A DNA stretch of 64,000 nucleotides from Dinghuibacter silviterrae. Lineage in GTDB: Bacteria > Bacteroidota > Bacteroidia > Chitinophagales > Chitinophagaceae. Location: positions 784,768-848,767 of the forward strand of contig NZ_SODV01000002.1 of assembly GCF_004366355.1 (NCBI RefSeq), given 5' to 3'. This document shows, in pieces, positions 17,859-26,500 of this stretch (the first letter of the stretch is position 1; each line of letters starts with the position of its first letter). The notes below the pieces were generated by a model that saw only the letters and a list, made by a program, of their open reading frames with translations, was not told the origin of the DNA and made no database searches. The position numbers and the translations under genes were made by a program.

Positions 17859-18623
17859 ATGGACCGGCCCTTTTTGCTTTTATCCCTCTGGCTTAGCCTT
17901 GCGGCCTGCGGAGCGCGAATTCATTCCTCGGAATTGGCGACTACCCCCGATTCGGTTTTTTTCAAGGCGGTGCAGTACCGCCTTTCTATGCTGGATTCTT
18001 CGCGGTTGATTGACCCGGACACTTTGGAAAATGAAAATGCGCGCCTTGCAGAAGCACTGGCACGCTACAAGGAGAACATCTTTAAAATGGCCGATAGCCT
18101 CGATTTTGACTGGCTCTACATCGCAAAATCGGCTGATGACAGGTTGTGCCTGGTCTCCTGGGATACCCGAAGGGGTGGCACGGAGGTTATATACGAGACG
18201 TTGGCTTTATTTAAGGGGACTGACGGATCGATATTTTCCAAAGTAGTATCCGATACCACGGATGAAGGTGATAACTCGACGATGCATTATGACACCGTAT
18301 ACACGGTTCGGGACGGCGACAAGACGTTCTACCTGGCCCAGGGCTTTGGACAAGGATCGACGGCGCTTCCCTGGCAGGAGGTAAGGGTGCTTGCGCTAAA
18401 AGGGAGTGACCTTGTCGAGCCCGCCTTTTTCCCGGACCGGAAATCGACCGTATTTGTCGAATTCGATACACATCAGTTTGGCGAAGAGGATCGGATTCCA
18501 ACGATAAAGGTTCGGGAGGGGGGACGGCGGATATTGGTGCCGGTGGCAACGGAAGAGGAAGGGTTTGGGGGAAAATACCGGCAGTTGGTTTGGTCAGGAT
18601 CCACGTATGTCGCGGCTCCATAG
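17859..18623 (+). CDS. hypothetical lipoprotein
   Basis: A 254-residue product starting MDRPFLLLSLWLSLAACGAR, a short lipoprotein signal with lipobox LAAC. An in-frame ATG at 17841 would add six residues and weaken the signal. The mature part is mixed alpha/beta with an acidic helical segment (ENENARLAEALARYKENI) and no motif I recognise. It ends 10 bp from the convergent hydrolase gene. Confidence 0.6.
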   Translation: MDRPFLLLSLWLSLAACGARIHSSELATTPDSVFFKAVQYRLSMLDSSRLIDPDTLENENARLAEALARYKENIFKMADSLDFDWLYIAKSADDRLCLVSWDTRRGGTEVIYETLALFKGTDGSIFSKVVSDTTDEGDNSTMHYDTVYTVRDGDKTFYLAQGFGQGSTALPWQEVRVLALKGSDLVEPAFFPDRKSTVFVEFDTHQFGEEDRIPTIKVREGGRRILVPVATEEEGFGGKYRQLVWSGSTYVAAP

Positions 18624-18633
18624 CCAGGCGATG

Positions 18634-20103
18634 TTACTGCAATTGCTGAATGATTTTTTTTGCATTGTCGTTTGCAGGATTGAGCGCCAGGGATTTTTTA
18701 TAGTTTTCGAGCGCGTTTTTTTTGTCTCCAGCCTTCAGAAAGGCCTCTCCCAGGCTGTCAAAAGCATTGGCCGATGTGGGGTGCTCGTGGACGATCAGCT
18801 GAAATATATGCAAAGCTGCCGGGTAGTTGTGCTGGTTAAGGAATTCATAGCCTGCGTTGTTGAGGTCGTCCTCCTCATTGTCAAAGGAATATGCATTTCC
18901 CTCCTTGGCCTTTACGTAAAGCTGCAAAAGCTGTTCGTAACTGGTGTGCGCGGCTTGTTGGCGAATGGCAAAGGCGATGGGCTTTAATTGCTTGCTAAAG
19001 GGGCTGTCCAGCAGCATTCTTTTTAGAATCCTGCTGGTCAACAGAGCGGCTATACCGGTGGTATTGCGGTCGGCGAGTATAGCAACACCGATTTCTTTGT
19101 CGGGACAATACCGGATGCTGGCCAGATCGGGTCCTCCGGTATGCCCGAGCGTCAAATAGGGGCCAAACTTTTTTATTTCACTGGCGATACTATAAAAGTC
19201 GCTGTCACCTAAGAGGAACATTCTTTCACGATTGAAAACCTGGTCTCGGAGAATACCGGGCGACAGCGTTTTGCCCCCATTGATTGCCAGGAACAGTTGG
19301 GCCATATCGGCAGCGGTTGTATTGTAGCCGCCGCCGGTTGCCAGGACGACCGGGAAGAAGAATGGTGCATTGACGAACTGCCCGCTGTCGTTGTAGACGT
19401 AGTTCGCGGGTGCCTGGTCTTCGGAATAGATGGCGATGTCATTATGGGCGGTTCCGGTCATGCCATTGGGTGCAAGGATATTTTCTTCCAGGAATTGTGG
19501 CCAGGATTTGCCCGTCTTGTCCTCGACGATCATCGCTGCGGTCATATAGCCGGTTTGGCGGTAACTCCATTTGGAGCCGGGAGGGTAGTCCAGTGGCAGG
19601 ACGCGGAGCATATCGAAAAGTTGGTGCTCAGAGACCAGGCGTTGCTGTGGAACGGGCAATGTATCGAACGGGGTTTTCTCCGTACCGGGAATGCCGGACG
19701 TCAGGTTGAGCAACTGCCAGAGGGGAATCGCGCGCCAGTCGGTGGGCACGCCGTCGATGTAAGAACCTAGCGGCGCATTTAAGTCGATCAGCCCCTTTTG
19801 CTGGGCGACAAGCATACCCAGGCAAGTAAAGAACTTGGTGGCAGAGGCCAGCCGACCGACGGTATGTTGATCGAAGGGGATTTTCTTCCCGGGGTTGGAA
19901 AGCCCGAATCCTTCACAAAGGACGATATGGTTTGCCTGGACGACAGCGACCGAAAGTCCTGGAACGTGGTAGGCTTGCTGAAAGCCCGCCACTTCGCGTT
20001 CTATCTCACGCTTCAGGTCCGGTTGTTGGGCTTGGAGGGAAAAGCAGATAGGCCCTGTCAGGGCGGCTGCGATCGTCAATGTTCGGAGTGCGGGCTTTAT
20101 CAT
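18634..20103 (-). CDS. serine hydrolase of the beta-lactamase/class C fold with C-terminal TPR
   Basis: A 489-residue exported protein. The start at 20103 gives a proper signal peptide (MIKPALRTLTIAAALTG); an ATG at 20136 is possible. The SxxK motif is SATK (Ser87, Lys90). The third motif is HTGG (LGHTGGPD). The second motif, usually YxN, reads YRQ in WSYRQTGYM, so the Asn is replaced by Gln. The last 90 residues form TPR-like helices (AGYEFLNQHNYPAALHIF, FDSLGEAFLKAGDKKNALENYKKSLALNP). Such proteins are usually D-amino-acid or ester hydrolases rather than resistance enzymes. It is a single gene with a repeat-rich upstream region. Confidence 0.85.
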   Translation of the reverse strand: MIKPALRTLTIAAALTGPICFSLQAQQPDLKREIEREVAGFQQAYHVPGLSVAVVQANHIVLCEGFGLSNPGKKIPFDQHTVGRLASATKFFTCLGMLVAQQKGLIDLNAPLGSYIDGVPTDWRAIPLWQLLNLTSGIPGTEKTPFDTLPVPQQRLVSEHQLFDMLRVLPLDYPPGSKWSYRQTGYMTAAMIVEDKTGKSWPQFLEENILAPNGMTGTAHNDIAIYSEDQAPANYVYNDSGQFVNAPFFFPVVLATGGGYNTTAADMAQLFLAINGGKTLSPGILRDQVFNRERMFLLGDSDFYSIASEIKKFGPYLTLGHTGGPDLASIRYCPDKEIGVAILADRNTTGIAALLTSRILKRMLLDSPFSKQLKPIAFAIRQQAAHTSYEQLLQLYVKAKEGNAYSFDNEEDDLNNAGYEFLNQHNYPAALHIFQLIVHEHPTSANAFDSLGEAFLKAGDKKNALENYKKSLALNPANDNAKKIIQQLQ

Positions 20104-20200
20104 GGAAACAATATGATTTGCCACGAAGTCATCCAAAGGCGTTCCAAAGGTATTATTGATTGATAATCAGCAGATTTCGGGTTATCCATATTTTCCGTTG

Positions 20201-20265
20201 TGTCCGGATTCGGTCCGGACGCTGTCCGATTTTGAGGCGAAATATCAAAGTGTCCGGAACCGGAC
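20201..20265. repeat. cluster of gtccgg half-sites upstream of the beta-lactamase-fold gene
   Basis: Within 65 bp there are several gtccgg/ccggac words: a pair at 20202-20220, a gtccga at 20224-20229 and an inverted pair around 20252-20265 (gtccggaaccggac). The arrangement of direct and inverted copies suggests a protein-binding array. It lies about 100 bp upstream of the leftward hydrolase gene and just past the terminator of the tRNA unit. No known operator was recognised. Confidence 0.5.
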
Positions 20266-20282
20266 GTGGCGTTTCTTTAAAC

Positions 20283-20307
20283 AAAAAAACCGATCAAAAC
20301 TGATCGG
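20283..20307 (-). terminator. terminator downstream of tRNA-Leu
   Basis: On the minus strand, stem ccgatca / tgatcgg (20290-20296 with 20301-20307) with a 4-base loop, followed by seven T. It lies 11 bp after the 3' end of tRNA-Leu. Confidence 0.9.
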
Positions 20308-20317
20308 CTGAATGTTG

Positions 20318-20403
20318 TGCCCCAAGCGGGAGTTGAACCCGCACTCGCCTTGCGGCGAACAAGATTTTAAGTCTTGCGTGTCTACCAGTTCCACCATCAG
20401 GGC
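20318..20403 (-). tRNA. tRNA-Leu (anticodon TAA)
   Basis: An 86-base class II tRNA. The acceptor stem GCCCTGA pairs with TTGGGGC, with discriminator A. The anticodon stem CAAGA/TCTTG closes the loop CTTAAAA, giving anticodon TAA. A long variable arm follows (gccgcaaggcg core). The T arm contains GTTCAAC. The CCA end is not encoded. It reads UUA leucine codons. Confidence 0.97.
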
Positions 20404-20412
20404 AGGCGACAT

Positions 20413-20420
20413 AAAAGATA
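20413..20420 (-). promoter_or_regulatory. possible -7 element for tRNA-Leu
   Basis: Minus strand TAtcTTTt, close to the TAnnTTTG consensus, 10 bp before the tRNA-Leu 5' end and directly after the hairpin that follows tRNA-Gly. No good -33 box is seen. It would explain how tRNA-Leu is made despite the terminator between the two tRNAs. Confidence 0.35.
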
Positions 20421-20454
20421 AAAAAAAAGGTGTGAAACCTTCACACCTTTTTTT
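20421..20454. terminator. hairpin terminator between the two tRNA genes
   Basis: Stem aggtgtga / tcacacct with a 5-base loop, flanked by A8 on one side and T7 on the other, so it can act in either direction. It lies between tRNA-Gly and tRNA-Leu, which are both on the minus strand. Confidence 0.85.
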
Positions 20455-20460
20455 ATTGTG

Positions 20461-20533
<73 letters not shown>

Positions 20534-20567
20534 TTGTGTTATAAAGAGCTTCCCGTTGTTGGGAGTG

Positions 20568-20597
20568 CAAAAATAGGCTTTTTTTGAAAACAGCAAA
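20568..20597 (-). promoter_or_regulatory. promoter of the tRNA-Gly unit
   Basis: On the minus strand, TTTG (20594-20597), an 18-bp spacer, then TAttTTTG (20568-20575). This matches the Bacteroidota housekeeping consensus TTTG-N18/19-TAnnTTTG. It lies about 35 bp before the tRNA-Gly 5' end. The extended core gagtgcaaaaRtagg (plus-strand view) recurs in front of rplU. Confidence 0.8.
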
Positions 20598-20601
20598 ATT
20601 T

Positions 20602-21453
20602 TTATCGGGTGTACTCGTATCCAATGCTCCCGAGCAACTGCTTTGTCTTATCGTAACATAATTCTTTGTCCCTCAGTCCATTGGCATCATACTGATACCG
20701 CCAGACGAGGTAGTTGTTGTCGGTCATCTGCACGATCATCATCTGGTCGAGCTTGCCGGTTTCGTCGTATTCGAACATATAGTCGGGGACCATGCGTTGG
20801 AGCTGCGCGTTGTAGCGGACGATATCGGTGAGGTGGTGGGCGTCGTCGTAATAGTAGAAATAGTGTTGTTGGGGGCTGCCGGCGCGGTAGGTGAGCTCGT
20901 CGGTGACGGTGCCCTGGTCGTCGGTCTTGATGCTGACCCAGGTGGTGTCGGTGCCGTTTTTGATGTCTAGCATGCCGGTGGGCTGGCCGGTGGGGCTGTA
21001 TTCCCAGTTGTGGACCTCGACGGAAGAAGAGTGGTGGACGGTATCGGAGAGGGCGCCGCGGCTTTCACTCCGGATGCTTAAAAGATTGCCGGAGGGAGAA
21101 TAGGTATACAACGTGGTGGTGACAGCGTCGGCGCTGCTGTCGGTGGAACGCGCGAGGCGTAAACCGTCCCCAAAAAAGGACGTAAGCGTAGACGGGGCGG
21201 TGGACGCAGCCGAGGTAAGCGTTACCATGGATGCAAAAGACGGGTCGATGTCCTGCTGGCAAACGAAGTCCTTGACCTCGCTGCCATCGGGATTGTAGTT
21301 GCGGACGGTGACTTTGCGGACGTGGTTGGTCCTGTAGAGTTGCTGGCGGGAGCCTGTTTCCTGGGTACTGAGGATGTCCTTATAGTAAAATTGAGCGGAA
21401 AGTCGGGTGGAAACAAGGATGAAAACAAGAGTGATGGCCTTTAAGGGTCTCAT
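20602..21453 (-). CDS. exported protein with YD/RHS-like repeats
   Basis: A 283-residue product with a signal peptide (MRPLKAITLVFILVSTRLSAQ). At least five repeats of the type x-Y-x-Y-(S/D)-x-(S/T/N)-G are visible: YTYSPSGNLLSI, WEYSPTGQPTGML, YYYDDAHHLTDIV, FEYDETGKLDQMM and YQYDANGLRDKEL. This is the YD-repeat pattern that in long RHS proteins forms a beta-shell. Here it is short and lacks an RHS core or toxin tip, so a small surface or periplasmic beta-sheet protein is more likely. Function unknown. Confidence 0.65.
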   Translation of the reverse strand: MRPLKAITLVFILVSTRLSAQFYYKDILSTQETGSRQQLYRTNHVRKVTVRNYNPDGSEVKDFVCQQDIDPSFASMVTLTSAASTAPSTLTSFFGDGLRLARSTDSSADAVTTTLYTYSPSGNLLSIRSESRGALSDTVHHSSSVEVHNWEYSPTGQPTGMLDIKNGTDTTWVSIKTDDQGTVTDELTYRAGSPQQHYFYYYDDAHHLTDIVRYNAQLQRMVPDYMFEYDETGKLDQMMIVQMTDNNYLVWRYQYDANGLRDKELCYDKTKQLLGSIGYEYTR

Positions 21454-21509
21454 GATGGATATTTACGATTTATAAACAAAGATCATTTATTTTAGCCAAA
21501 AATCCCTTT

Positions 21510-22730
21510 GTGTCTCATTTAACGGAACGTACGGAAAAAAATTGTCTGAACTGCGGAACGGAGGTCATTGGCCGGTATTGCCATGTTTGCGGGCAGGAGA
21601 ACTTGGAACCCAAGGAAACGGTACTACACCTGGTGACGCATTTTGTAAACGACATTACACACTTTGACGGAAAGTTTTTTTCCACCCTGAAGTACCTTCT
21701 TTTCAAACCGGGGTTCCTGTCGGAGGAATATATCCGGGGGCGACGGATGAGCTACCTGCACCCGATCCGGTTGTATGTGTTTACGTCGGCGATCTTTTTC
21801 CTGGTATTTTTCTCATTGAACGGGGCGAACACGGTAGATATCAAAGACGAAGGGCCGGCCTTTGTTCAGCTGAACACCAAACTGGGTAAGCTGCAAAAGG
21901 AATTGGCGGCGGAAACGAACGCGGGCGACCGGAGCGATGACCAGGAAAACATCACGTCCACGCAAAAAAAGATTGTCAAACAAGGGCTGGCCCTGGCAAA
22001 GAAGGCCGCCAGTGGTCAAAGTATTGCGGGTGATACCGCGGGGCTGGCGGCGGCGGGTGGTCAGTATACCTTCGACTCGTTGGTGGCCGACGTCAAGCGT
22101 CACCCTGGAGAGATCGTGATGATCACCGACGACAACGATTCCACCAACTACAATTTGGGGCTGGCGGGGGAACACTTACCGGACCGGGTGTCGGCTTACG
22201 ACTCTATGGAAACCGCGCTGCCGCCCACCGGGCAACATTCGGCCTTCGTACGCTATGTCAACCGGCGGTTGGTGGCGATGACCGAGAAGAGACACCGGGA
22301 TCCGGAACGGTTTAAGGAGGAGACCAAGGAGAGCATACTTCATACTTTTCCCAAAATCCTTTTCGTGTCATTGCCGTTGTTTGCGCTTTTCCTGCGGTTG
22401 TTGAATGTCAGCAAACGGCGCCGGAAACAATTCTTCTATGTGGACCATGGGATATTTACGATCCACCTGTATGTGGCGACTTTTATCGTCATGCTGGTCA
22501 TACTGCCTTTGCAAAAGCTCAAGGACAATTACAACATAGGGTGGCTTGCGGCGGTCATGACCATCCTGGTTCTTTCGGTCTTTGTCTATGAGTATATCGC
22601 CATGTTGCGGTTTTACAAACAGGGTTGGTTCAAGACATTCGTAAAATTCTGTCTGCTGAACACGGCGGCAGCGATCCTCCTCGGCCTCCTGACGGCGGTC
22701 TTTTCGGTCTGGGCGGTGATGTCAATTTAG
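21510..22730 (+). CDS. DUF3667 family membrane protein with N-terminal zinc ribbon
   Basis: A 406-residue protein starting at a GTG, because the zinc-ribbon CLNCG...CHVCG begins only 12 residues later and no ATG lies before it. After the ribbon comes the conserved DUF3667 segment (HFVNDITHFDGKFFSTLKYLLFKPGFL, RRMSYLHPIRLYVF). This leads into a transmembrane helix, a long hydrophilic region (about residues 110-280) and three to four C-terminal membrane helices. The family's function is not known. It reads into mazG with 5 bp between. Confidence 0.85.
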   Translation: MSHLTERTEKNCLNCGTEVIGRYCHVCGQENLEPKETVLHLVTHFVNDITHFDGKFFSTLKYLLFKPGFLSEEYIRGRRMSYLHPIRLYVFTSAIFFLVFFSLNGANTVDIKDEGPAFVQLNTKLGKLQKELAAETNAGDRSDDQENITSTQKKIVKQGLALAKKAASGQSIAGDTAGLAAAGGQYTFDSLVADVKRHPGEIVMITDDNDSTNYNLGLAGEHLPDRVSAYDSMETALPPTGQHSAFVRYVNRRLVAMTEKRHRDPERFKEETKESILHTFPKILFVSLPLFALFLRLLNVSKRRRKQFFYVDHGIFTIHLYVATFIVMLVILPLQKLKDNYNIGWLAAVMTILVLSVFVYEYIAMLRFYKQGWFKTFVKFCLLNTAAAILLGLLTAVFSVWAVMSI

Positions 22731-22735
22731 CGTAT

Positions 22736-23518
22736 ATGGAAAAAGTAGCGGAATCATTTTTGAGGCTGGTCCGGATCATGGATGACCTGAGGGAAAAATG
22801 CCCATGGGACCGGAAACAGACGATCCAAACCCTTCGGCAGCTGTCGATAGAGGAGCTGTATGAGCTGGCGGATGCCATCACGGAAGAGGATTGGAAGGGG
22901 ATCAAGGAGGAGCTGGGGGACCTTTTCCTCCACCTGGTCTTTTACGCGAAGATCGGGACGGAGCAGGGCCGGTTTACCCTGGACGAGGTGCTGGAGGGGA
23001 TCAGCGACAAGCTGGTGGCCCGTCACCCGCATATTTACGGGGAGGTGGAGGTCAGGGATGAGGAGGACGTCAAACGGAACTGGGAAAAGCTAAAGCTAAA
23101 GGAGGGGAAAAAGTCGGTCCTGGCGGGTGTTCCCGGGGGCCTTCCGGCCCTGGTCAAGGCCATGCGGCTCCAGGAAAAGGCCAAACAGGTGGGTTTCGAG
23201 TGGGAAAACGCAGCCCAGGTGTGGGACAAAGTAGAGGAGGAAACCCGGGAATTAAAAGAGGCGGTCGCGGAAGGGGATCAGAGCCAAATAGAGGAAGAGT
23301 GGGGGGATCTCTTGTTCTCCATGGTAAATTATGCACGATTTTTGAAGGTAGATGCGGAAAACGCCCTGGAGAGGACGAACAAGAAGTTCATCCGGCGCTT
23401 TACGCGCATGGAGGCTTTGGCGGCGGAGCAGGGACAGACCCTGTCCGACCTGAGTCTTACCGCTATGGACGACCTCTGGAACCAGGCGAAGAAAGAGCAC
23501 CGGGACGAAAAGCCCTAA
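22736..23518 (+). CDS. mazG: nucleoside triphosphate pyrophosphohydrolase MazG
   Basis: A 260-residue all-alpha NTP pyrophosphohydrolase that hydrolyses (d)NTPs, including non-canonical ones, to monophosphates. MazG has two tandem domains. Domain 1 shows CPWDRKQTIQTLRQLSIEELYELADAI with the EEL..E metal-binding helix and the downstream ELGDLFLHLVFYA. Domain 2 shows KVEEETRELKEAV and EEWGDLLFSMVNYAR. The start at 22736 is the first sensible ATG; reading further upstream would run into the DUF3667 gene. It is followed after 8 bp by the large sensor kinase. Confidence 0.95.
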   Translation: MEKVAESFLRLVRIMDDLREKCPWDRKQTIQTLRQLSIEELYELADAITEEDWKGIKEELGDLFLHLVFYAKIGTEQGRFTLDEVLEGISDKLVARHPHIYGEVEVRDEEDVKRNWEKLKLKEGKKSVLAGVPGGLPALVKAMRLQEKAKQVGFEWENAAQVWDKVEEETRELKEAVAEGDQSQIEEEWGDLLFSMVNYARFLKVDAENALERTNKKFIRRFTRMEALAAEQGQTLSDLSLTAMDDLWNQAKKEHRDEKP

Positions 23519-23526
23519 AAACAGTG

Positions 23527-26500
23527 ATGAAAGAAGGCACCTTCAGGCAGTTTATTTATCAACACGGCTACCTCCTTATAACTTCGGCCTGGTTGTTCAC
23601 CCTGTCTTTTGTCATCAGCAACTATTGGTCGTATACATCCTCGGAGCGGGCGGTAACGCGGTCCCTGGAGTCCTATATTCAAAGCAGCGAGCAGACGGTC
23701 GAAGGGCTGTCCACCGACAGGGCGCTGTTGGACAGGTTGTATTCGGGGGCATATAGCAAGGAAGACCTGGAAACGTTCAAATCGGCGCCTTATTTTCTTT
23801 TTCTTTACCCCATCTTTTCGGCAAATGCGGCCCAGCCGGTCTTCTGGAGCACCAACATCGTCATCCCGGACGAGAAAATCGTGGCGGGTCACTATGGCAC
23901 CAACTACGTGGAACTGCCGAACGGGCGCTACGTGAGCATAAAAAAGGAGATCATCTTCAAGGACGGCCGTGCCGCCTTGTTGATCGCGCTTATCCAGGTC
24001 CAATGGAACATCCGGATGAACGCCCCTCAGAATTCGTTCATGGGCAAACCGGGGATCGAGCGGAATTACCAGATCACGGTCAACCCCAATGACAACGCGG
24101 TCAGCAGTATGGACGGGACGCGCCTGTTCTACCTGGAGAAAAAGCCGGGGCCTGCCGTTGCCCAGCACAGCGGGTGGGCCTTGTTTTTCAGGGTCGCCTG
24201 TATCTTTTTCCTACTATTTTTCGTCCACAGCTTCGCCCTTTGGGTCGCCCGGAGAAGGGGGAGGGTATGGGGCATCCTGAGCCTGATCACCATCGTGGTC
24301 CTGGCGCGCATCCTTACCTACTGGCTGGCGGAACCCCTGGATCTGCGGCAATTCAGCATTTTCGACCCGGGGATCTATAGCTCGGGCCCCATCCTGCGTT
24401 CGCTGGGGGATGTGCTGATCAATACCCTGCTGTTTTTCTGGCTGGCCGTTTTTGCCCTGGACCATTTGTCCTTCCGGGTGCACGACCGTATCCTCAGGGA
24501 CAAATACCTGCGGTGGATCCTCGCGGGTTTCCTGGCCATGCTGATTTTCCTGGTCACCCTGGCCTCGGGGAACATCATCCGGAGCCTGGTGGCGGACTCG
24601 CAGATCTCCTTTAACGTAACGAACTTCTTTAGCATCCTGAACGTATACAGCCTGTACGGGTTTATCTGTTTTTGCGGGATCGCATTGGGGTACTTCATCA
24701 GCATCCAGATCCTCTTCCGGTACTACGTGATCCTCACCGGGGAGCGAAAGGACATTCAGTTCCTGATCCTGAGCGTGCTGGGGTTGTTGCTCCTGAGCTT
24801 GCAGATGACGGAGCACTCGGTGTCCTATCAGTTGATCCTGCTGGGATGGCTGCTGCTTTTCCTCGTCCTGTTGGGGAACGCCCGGCGCTGGCACATGGCC
24901 GAGGGGCTCGGGGCGGGAAACATCATCTTCTGGTTGTTCTTTTTCTCGGCTTCGGTCGCGCTGTTGATCATCAGGGAAAACAACAACAAAGAACTCCAGC
25001 AGCGTCGCTGGTTTGCGGAAAGACGGTCGCTGGAGGCGGACCCGTACAGCCAGGCGTCAGAGGATTTTAACCTCAGCAATTTTGACGCTTCCTTCCTGTA
25101 CCAGCACTTCAACCGACTGAGCGACCCGGAAAACGCCCAGTTTTTCAAGGATAGCCTGTTGGGGGAGGTGTTCCGGGAATACCGCAACAACTACGATACC
25201 CGCGTCTATGTCTACGACGTTTTCGACAACCCGATCAACAACCCCGACACGACCGGCTATTATACCCTGAGCAACATTTATACGGGGCAGTCCAACCCCA
25301 CCGAGGTCAAGGACCTGTTGTACCACCGGGAGGCCTTTGACAAGTTCACCTATATCGTTCGCAGGGTGGTGGAAGACTCCGCCCACCAGTCCAGGCTGGG
25401 GTATGTCTTTCTGCTGGCCCGCCCCAAGAAATTTGAAAGCGAGGTGTTTTATCCCCAGCTGATCGGCGCCCCTTCGGAGGACGCCAGCAGCACACCGGAC
25501 TATGCTTATGCGATCTACGACAACCGGGAACTTATTAAACACAACGCCGACTATAATTTTGCCACCCCGTTGCCCGAAAAGGATGTGCCGTTGTCGGAGT
25601 ACGAGACGCGCTCCCGGAACGGGTACGAGGAGCTTTGGTATAAATCCGGGACAAAGGTGATCGTGGTGGTCCTCAAGTCCCAGTACTTTATAGAAGCGAT
25701 CACGCTTTTTGCCTACCTGTTTTGTTTGTTCCTCATTCTTTCGGGGACCATGCGGCTGGCCGGTTTTCTCATACGGGCGCGGTTCCGCTGGCGCAACATC
25801 CGCGAGCTTTGGGAGGTCAATATCCGGACCCAGGTCCACCTGACCATTACCTTCATCAGCCTGTTTTCGTTTATCATCATCGGTGTCAGCACCTTTGTCT
25901 TCCTGCGGAACCGGTATACGCACAACAACGAGGACAAGCTGTCCAAGACCATCCAGATCATGGTCGGGGAGGTACAGGGCCAGGTGGGGGAAGAGGGCTT
26001 TTTCAACGCCGCTTCTTACCAGGACTCCATCGCCACCCGTAAAATGGACGAGACGCTGGGGAGCATTGCGGCCGTGCACAGCGTCGCGGTCAACCTGTAT
26101 GACCTTTCCGGCACGCTGCTGTATACGTCCCAGCCCCAATACTATTCAAAGGGCAGGGGACTCCTGAGCGAAAAGATGGACCCCTCCGCCTTCTACCAGC
26201 TGGCGGGCGAACACCAGGTGCAGGTGATCCAGAACGAGAAAATCGGCTCCAAGACGTTTATGAGCATTTACGTCCCGGTCCGGGACGAGAACGGGAAAGC
26301 CTACGCCTTTTTGAACATTCCTTATTTTGCCACCCAGGACGAGCTCAACCTGGAGATCTCCAACTTCCTGGTCACGCTGATCAACCTGAATGCCTTTATT
26401 TTCGTCGTGGCCGGGATGATCGCCCTGCTCATCACCAACCGCATCACCGATTCGTTTGCCCTGATCGGGGAGAAAATGAAGGCCATCAAGCTGGGCGGCC

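Noticed and set aside
18634-20103. Antibiotic-resistance beta-lactamase
   Set aside because: The SxxK and HTG motifs are shared by many esterases and peptidases of this fold. The YxN motif is altered and a TPR tail is present, so a resistance call is not justified.
23200-23526. N-terminal extension of the large sensor kinase by about 109 residues
   Set aside because: It overlaps the conserved second domain of mazG and has unnatural composition. The ATG at 23527 gives a normal membrane-anchor start.
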